DNA of 10,371 nucleotides, taken from NCBI GenBank assembly GCA_934096755.1, contig CAKOMU010000033.1, forward strand, positions 1 through 10,371. The letters are read 5' to 3'. The notes beneath the pieces are model-generated. The model was not told where the DNA came from. It ran no database searches and was given only the letters and a program-made list of their open reading frames with translations. This document shows positions 6,398 to 10,371 of the stretch, one piece after another (the first letter of the stretch is position 1; every line of letters starts with the position of its first letter). The position numbers and the translations under genes were made by a program. This DNA comes from an uncultured Bacilli bacterium (GTDB lineage Bacteria > Bacillota_I > Bacilli_A > RF39 > UBA660).

Positions 6398-7951
6398 CTA
6401 TTTTGCTTCTTCTTGAACTCTTGTTTCTCTTATTACCGTTATCTTAACTGTACCAGGATATTGCATTTCATTTTCAATTCGTTCTTTAATATCTCGAGCA
6501 ATCTTATAACTTTTATTATCATCCACTTCATTTGGTTTAACAATTACTCGCAATTCTCTTCCTGCTTGCACTGCAAAAGTTTTTTCAACACCTTCATAAG
6601 AATTACCAATCGTTTCTAATTGTTCTAATCTCTTAACATAATTTTCAATTGAATCATTTCGAGCACCTGGTCTTGCCGCTGATAGTGTATCAGCAATAGC
6701 AACTAAAACAGCAATAATTGACTTAGCCTCAGTATCACCATGATGAGATGCTATAGCATCTAAAACAACTTCTGGTTCATGATGTCTTTTAGCAAATTCT
6801 AGCCCAATTTCTACATGACTACCTTCAACTTCAAAATCAATTGATTTACCAATATCATGTAACAATCCCGCTCTTTTTGCTAAGGTAACATTTTCTCCCA
6901 ACTCTGCTGCCATCAATCCGCATAAATTGGCCACTTCAATAGAATGTTTTAAAGCATTTTGTCCATAACTTGTACGAAAATTTAACTTTCCTAGTAATGT
7001 AACTAACTCAGGATCCACTTTAGTTATGCCTAAATCATTTATCGTTTGATTACCAATTTGAATGATTCTCGTATTGACATCATTTAATGTCTTATCATAA
7101 ACTTCTTCAATTCTACCCGGATGAATTCTTCCATCTTTAATTAAAGTTTCAATGGTAATTTTAGCAATTTCTCTTCTTAATGGATCAAAAGAAGATAAAC
7201 TAATAGCTTCTGGTGTATCATCAATAATTAAATCTACACCAGTCACCGATTCAATTGTACGAATATTTCTTCCTTCCCTACCAATTAAACGACCTTTCAT
7301 TTCATCATTAGGTAATTCTATCGTACTAATAGTTTGTGTTTCCACAACATCATCAGCATATCTTTCCATACTACTAACAATCAATTGTTTAGCAATCTCA
7401 TGAGCCTCTAACTTAGCTTTTGCCTCTTGTTCTTGAATGTAATTAGTAATTTCTAATTCCATATCACTTTCTACTTTTTGCATTATAACATTTCTGGCTT
7501 TTTCTTTACTAAACTTTGCAATTTTTTCTAATTCGGCTAATTGTTCCTTCATTAGCCCATCCATTTTGTCCTCTTTTTCTTGTAAGTTTTTTTGTTTAAC
7601 TAATAAATCATTTTCTTTATCTTGCAATAAATTATCTCTATTTTGCAACATTTCTTCCCGTTTATCCAAACTATTTTCTCTCGTCAGTAATCGGTCTTCG
7701 GTTTCTCTCAACTCTGCTTTGCGCATTTTAATTTCTGCTTCATTTTCTTGACGAAGACGATAAGTTTCTTGTTTAACTTCTAAAAGTGTATCTCTTTTAT
7801 TTTTTTCTACCTCTTTTTTAGCGTCTTCAATAAATTTATTAGCTTTTTGTATAGCTTTCGAAGCCTTTATTGAAAAAAATATCCATAAAGCTATGCTTCC
7901 TAACAAAATTCCAACAATCAGGGATAAAATGGCTACTAAAATGTTATCCAT
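6398..7951 (-). CDS. rny: Ribonuclease Y
   Basis: RNase Y is the membrane-anchored endoribonuclease that starts bulk mRNA decay in many Bacillota and forms the scaffold of their degradosome-like network. All family parts are present in 517 residues (usual length about 520): an N-terminal membrane helix (about 4-27), a long charged coiled coil (about 30-200), a KH RNA-binding domain with the GRLIGREGRNIR loop (220-231), and an HD domain with H336, the catalytic H365-D366 of LLHDIGKS, H379, H403-H404 and D421. The C-terminal domain ends at KITVIRETR. The ATG has a strong GGAGG 6 bases upstream and a consensus promoter at 8030-8002. The stop is TAG, followed by a terminator, so the gene is probably monocistronic. 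RNase J, its functional partner, lies about 3.4 kb away on the other strand. Confidence 0.98.
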   Translation of the reverse strand: MDNILVAILSLIVGILLGSIALWIFFSIKASKAIQKANKFIEDAKKEVEKNKRDTLLEVKQETYRLRQENEAEIKMRKAELRETEDRLLTRENSLDKREEMLQNRDNLLQDKENDLLVKQKNLQEKEDKMDGLMKEQLAELEKIAKFSKEKARNVIMQKVESDMELEITNYIQEQEAKAKLEAHEIAKQLIVSSMERYADDVVETQTISTIELPNDEMKGRLIGREGRNIRTIESVTGVDLIIDDTPEAISLSSFDPLRREIAKITIETLIKDGRIHPGRIEEVYDKTLNDVNTRIIQIGNQTINDLGITKVDPELVTLLGKLNFRTSYGQNALKHSIEVANLCGLMAAELGENVTLAKRAGLLHDIGKSIDFEVEGSHVEIGLEFAKRHHEPEVVLDAIASHHGDTEAKSIIAVLVAIADTLSAARPGARNDSIENYVKRLEQLETIGNSYEGVEKTFAVQAGRELRVIVKPNEVDDNKSYKIARDIKERIENEMQYPGTVKITVIRETRVQEEAK

Positions 7952-8001
7952 TTCAATCCTCCATTCTAATAAATATATTTTCTAATTATATCTACAATTT
8001 T

Positions 8002-8030
8002 ATTATACCGATAAATAAAAAAATAATCAA
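8002..8030 (-). promoter_or_regulatory. Sigma-A promoter of rny
   Basis: On the minus strand TTGATT (8030-8025), a 17-bp spacer and TATAAT (8007-8002). The start would be near 7995 with a leader of about 43 nt. The -35 box overlaps the 3' arm of the terminator of the preceding gene. Confidence 0.75.
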
Positions 8031-8052
8031 GAAAATATCCTGATTATTTTTT
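8017..8052 (-). terminator. Terminator of the TagA-GtrA operon
   Basis: A perfect 12-bp stem, AAAAAATAATCA / TGATTATTTTTT on the minus strand (8052-8041 with 8029-8018), with an 11-base loop and T-run. It overlaps the end of the TagA-GtrA gene on one side and the rny promoter on the other. Confidence 0.8.
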
Positions 8053-9150
8053 CTCCTTCTTTATAAAAACTAAACACTTACTAATTATATAATTACCAAC
8101 AATTACCAACAAATTATCAATCAATTTCATAATTTTATCATTTAATCCCAATAAAGAAACCGTCAAATACATCATCAACATATCAAAAACTAAAGTCACA
8201 ATTCGTGATCCATAAAAAGTTAAACTTTCCTTTAAAACATCAGGATTTTTACTCTCAAAAACATATTTTCGATTAGCAATATATGCAAAGGTAACCGATA
8301 CCACCCAAGATATAATATTAGCCATTTGTAATTGCCAAGGATTATTGGGATTAAATACTAGCAGAACTCCTAAATAATAAATTAACAAACTAATTAGAGT
8401 AGTCATTACTCCCACTACGATATAATTAATAATTTCTTTATATCTTTGATAAATCACTTCTAATAAAAATCGCAAATTATATTTACAAAATCTCTTTAAT
8501 CTTACTGGTTCTTTAATAATACGATATAACCATTCCAAATTACATTTTATTATCCATTTAGGAGCTCGATTTTTAACTCCACTTAACACATCAAAAGAAC
8601 CACCTACTCCAACAAAAATACCTTTCTTGGCTTCTTTATAATATTTATAAAGTAATTCTTCTTGTAATGGTATTCCCATTGCTACCAAACATATATCAGG
8701 TTGTAAATCAATTATCTTTTTCATGACTTTATCTTTATCTTTTACATAACCATTACTAATACCTAACAATTTAATATTTTTGTACTGTTCTTTAATTTTT
8801 TGTTTTAATTTTTTGGTCACATCTTCTTGAGCTCCAAATAAGTAAACACTATATTTTTTTAAATTAGCCAAATTTAATAAAAACTCGCAAATATCAATCC
8901 CCGTAATTCTTTCATATTCATGTTGATTTAACAAATAAGCACCTTTAACAATTGCAATCCCATCACAAACTAAATCCACATCTTGATCATTTAATAATTC
9001 TTTTAAATTATGATTTTTTTTCGATATCATCACAGTTTCTGGATTAACAGTAACAATCATTTTACGTTTTTTTGCTTCTAAAGTTTCTTCTAAGCTTTTA
9101 TAATATTCTTCTTTATTTCCTTTATATAATCTATCTAAAATATTTTTCAT
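8044..9150 (-). CDS. WecG/TagA-type glycosyltransferase fused to GtrA domain
   Basis: A 368-residue fusion. Residues 1-235 match the WecG/TagA/CpsF family, whose TagA member transfers N-acetylmannosamine to undecaprenyl-linked GlcNAc, the committed step of wall teichoic acid linkage. Visible motifs are VTVNPET (33-39), the DG pair with the likely catalytic aspartate (D63-G64), RITGID (81-86), GIPLQEE (159-165), GVGGSFDVLSG (181-191), and the C-terminal RAP (195-197) with EWLYRIIKEP (206-215) that contacts the membrane in TagA. Residues 238-368 are a GtrA-like domain with four hydrophobic helices (about 241-266, 276-293, 314-334, 341-362) and the typical NRKYVF loop (293-298). The two parts are normally separate proteins. 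I infer a lipid-linked-sugar transferase held at the membrane by its own GtrA module. The ATG lies 5 bases after the upstream gene's TAG, so the two are probably co-translated. Confidence 0.9.
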   Translation of the reverse strand: MKNILDRLYKGNKEEYYKSLEETLEAKKRKMIVTVNPETVMISKKNHNLKELLNDQDVDLVCDGIAIVKGAYLLNQHEYERITGIDICEFLLNLANLKKYSVYLFGAQEDVTKKLKQKIKEQYKNIKLLGISNGYVKDKDKVMKKIIDLQPDICLVAMGIPLQEELLYKYYKEAKKGIFVGVGGSFDVLSGVKNRAPKWIIKCNLEWLYRIIKEPVRLKRFCKYNLRFLLEVIYQRYKEIINYIVVGVMTTLISLLIYYLGVLLVFNPNNPWQLQMANIISWVVSVTFAYIANRKYVFESKNPDVLKESLTFYGSRIVTLVFDMLMMYLTVSLLGLNDKIMKLIDNLLVIVGNYIISKCLVFIKKEKK

Positions 9151-9155
9151 ATCAT

Positions 9156-10262
9156 CTACACTTCTTCTTGTTTTATTAAATCAACAATCACTTTAGCTTT
9201 CTTACTCCAATCATTATCTTTAGCTTCTTTATCTAACAATTTAAGATATTTTTTGTCATCTTTTAATTTTTGAGCTTCTTCAATTTTTTCCAAAAACTCT
9301 TTATGATTATTAGCAATCAATACGCTTTCATATTTTGTACACTCTGGCATTTTGGTAGTTACAATTGGTTTATGTAAAGCCATATATTCAAAAATTTTAA
9401 CAGGACTAGTTGATTTTGTAATATCATTTATTAAAAATGGAATCGTTAAAACATCAGCACATTTAGCATAATATTTTAACACTTGATAATTTCTACTACC
9501 TAAAAAATAAATATTTTTTTCATCATGCATATTTTTATCATAACTATCATCATATTTAATACCAAATAAAACTACGCTATATTTATTAGTTTTAGCTATT
9601 TTTTTCACTAAATCATAATCAAACCATTTAGCTAATGCTCCATAATACATAATAATTGGTTTCTTTTTATCAAGTATCTCTTGAAATTCTTTTTCATATG
9701 TAAAATCTTCAAAATGTTGAAAAAAATCATAATCAACTCCATTAGAAGAGAAAACCAAATTCTTTTCTCCTCTTCTTTTAACAACTTCTTTTAAAAGTAA
9801 ATCCGCTGTTACTACAACATAAACATCTTGATTATTCATGACAAATTCATACTTATCGATAATATTTTGTGGCAAATTTTTGGTTCCAGCTAAATCCGGA
9901 GATAAATGATCAATATATTCATAAATAAACTTATAACCATTAGCTAAGTAATTTTGAATATTTAAAACTGATAATTTCCAATCTGTTGAATAAAGTTGAA
10001 CATATTTTGGTTTATTAATTAAAGAAAGTTCTTTCTTCAAAATCTTATTTAAACACACATTATTAAAATTTACTAAATAAAAATTATCAGCATGTTTTTT
10101 TATTGTCTTAATTTTATCAGTCATCGTAGTCACTTCATAAAACATTAAGCATTTATTTTTAGCTAAATTATTAGCAATATGTTGAGGCCTTTGAAATAAC
10201 TCAACGTTATAGCCAAAACTACTACGCCACAAAATAACTCGATCATAATCACCATTTTCCAA
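9156..10262 (-). CDS. GT4-type (GT-B fold) glycosyltransferase
   Basis: A retaining GT-B transferase of 368 residues, with no membrane helix or signal peptide. The N-terminal acceptor domain opens with DRVILWRSSFGYN and has the RPQH motif (25-28) found in a subgroup of such enzymes. SSNGVD (172-177) leads into the nucleotide-sugar domain: MYYGALAKWFDYDLV (205-219), FLGSRNYQVLKYYAKCADV (253-271) and SPVKIFEYMALHKPIVTT (286-303), where E292 is the conserved EX-type donor-binding glutamate. Its neighbour 5 bp downstream is the TagA-GtrA fusion, so it probably acts in the same envelope-glycan pathway. The start is doubtful: TTG at 10262 has no ribosome site, no other start is close, and the frame stays open upstream to a TGA at 10313-10315 with protein-like codons. 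The real N-terminus may differ. The stop is TAG. Confidence 0.85.
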   Translation of the reverse strand: MENGDYDRVILWRSSFGYNVELFQRPQHIANNLAKNKCLMFYEVTTMTDKIKTIKKHADNFYLVNFNNVCLNKILKKELSLINKPKYVQLYSTDWKLSVLNIQNYLANGYKFIYEYIDHLSPDLAGTKNLPQNIIDKYEFVMNNQDVYVVVTADLLLKEVVKRRGEKNLVFSSNGVDYDFFQHFEDFTYEKEFQEILDKKKPIIMYYGALAKWFDYDLVKKIAKTNKYSVVLFGIKYDDSYDKNMHDEKNIYFLGSRNYQVLKYYAKCADVLTIPFLINDITKSTSPVKIFEYMALHKPIVTTKMPECTKYESVLIANNHKEFLEKIEEAQKLKDDKKYLKLLDKEAKDNDWSKKAKVIVDLIKQEEV

Positions 10263-10286
10263 TATTTTTTTAATATATTTGATTTT

Positions 10287-10328
10287 TGCACAAAAAAGAG
10301 CGCTGTTTTTATTTCAGTCTGCACAAAA
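10287..10328. repeat. 9-bp direct repeat upstream of the GT4 gene
   Basis: TGCACAAAA occurs at 10287-10295 and again at 10320-10328, exactly 33 bp (11 codons) apart. The in-frame TGA that blocks the GT4 frame lies between them. This could mark a short duplication or simply be chance in AT-rich DNA. Confidence 0.4.
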
Positions 10329-10371
10329 TATAAGAGAAATCATAAGGATAACCTTAAAAAAAATGATCCTA

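Noticed and set aside
6413..7751. Three plus-strand open frames (6413-6619, 7152-7403, 7566-7751)
   Set aside because: All are antisense to rny and low in complexity, with no ribosome sites or family motifs.
10296..10312. Possible terminator around the AGCGCT palindrome upstream of the GT4 gene
   Set aside because: The palindrome has no loop, and the alternative stem contains a mismatch and only two strong pairs.
1..10371. Mycoplasma-type code with TGA as tryptophan, suggested by low G+C and by the absence of TGA among the eight stop codons
   Set aside because: Tryptophans throughout the conserved proteins use TGG, and full-length RNase J and RNase Y are obtained without reading through any TGA. 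The lack of TGA stops is expected bias in a small sample.

Overview
The window is AT-rich bacterial DNA (well under one third G+C by eye) with mostly leftward, tightly packed genes, many ended by A/T-rich hairpins followed by T-runs. RNase J, RNase Y, WecG/TagA-type and GtrA-type envelope proteins and an NPKTG sorting signal point to a Gram-positive, low-GC Bacillota (Firmicutes), probably a reduced Bacilli/Erysipelotrichia-like or uncultured gut lineage. Tryptophan is encoded by TGG throughout and all eight protein genes end in TAA or TAG, so the code looks standard (table 11) despite the Mollicutes-like composition. The species is not identified.

Layout, left to right. Positions 2-862 (+): the 3' part of a ClpX-like AAA+ ATPase gene that enters from outside the window. 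Positions 863-1360: a terminator, about 200 bp with nothing recognisable, then a probable free-standing small RNA of about 135 nt on the minus strand (1099-1233). That RNA has its own promoter, a perfect 5' hairpin and a 3' terminator, and is divergent from the next gene. Positions 1361-3034 (+): RNase J (rnjA). Positions 3127-3582 (+): a small XRE regulator with two membrane segments and its own strong promoter. A shared terminator at about 3598-3623 separates these rightward genes from the leftward block.

Leftward block. 5196-3622: a secreted, repeat-like protein with a C-terminal NPKTG wall-sorting signal. 6281-5298: a GT2 glycosyltransferase with a GtrA-like four-helix membrane tail. 7951-6398: RNase Y (rny). 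9150-8044: a WecG/TagA-type glycosyltransferase fused to a GtrA domain. 10262-9156: a GT4-type glycosyltransferase, 5 bp upstream of the TagA-GtrA gene and probably in the same operon.

Two themes recur. RNase J and RNase Y, the main mRNA-decay nucleases of Bacillota, lie within about 3.4 kb of each other. The remaining leftward genes serve the cell envelope: three glycosyltransferases, two of them carrying GtrA-type membrane domains associated with polyprenyl-linked sugars, and one wall-anchored surface protein. No insertion sequence, CRISPR array, tRNA, rRNA or phage gene was seen. The least explained items are the minus-strand small RNA, the ClpX-like ATPase lacking two of ClpX's signature loops, and the TagA-GtrA fusion.
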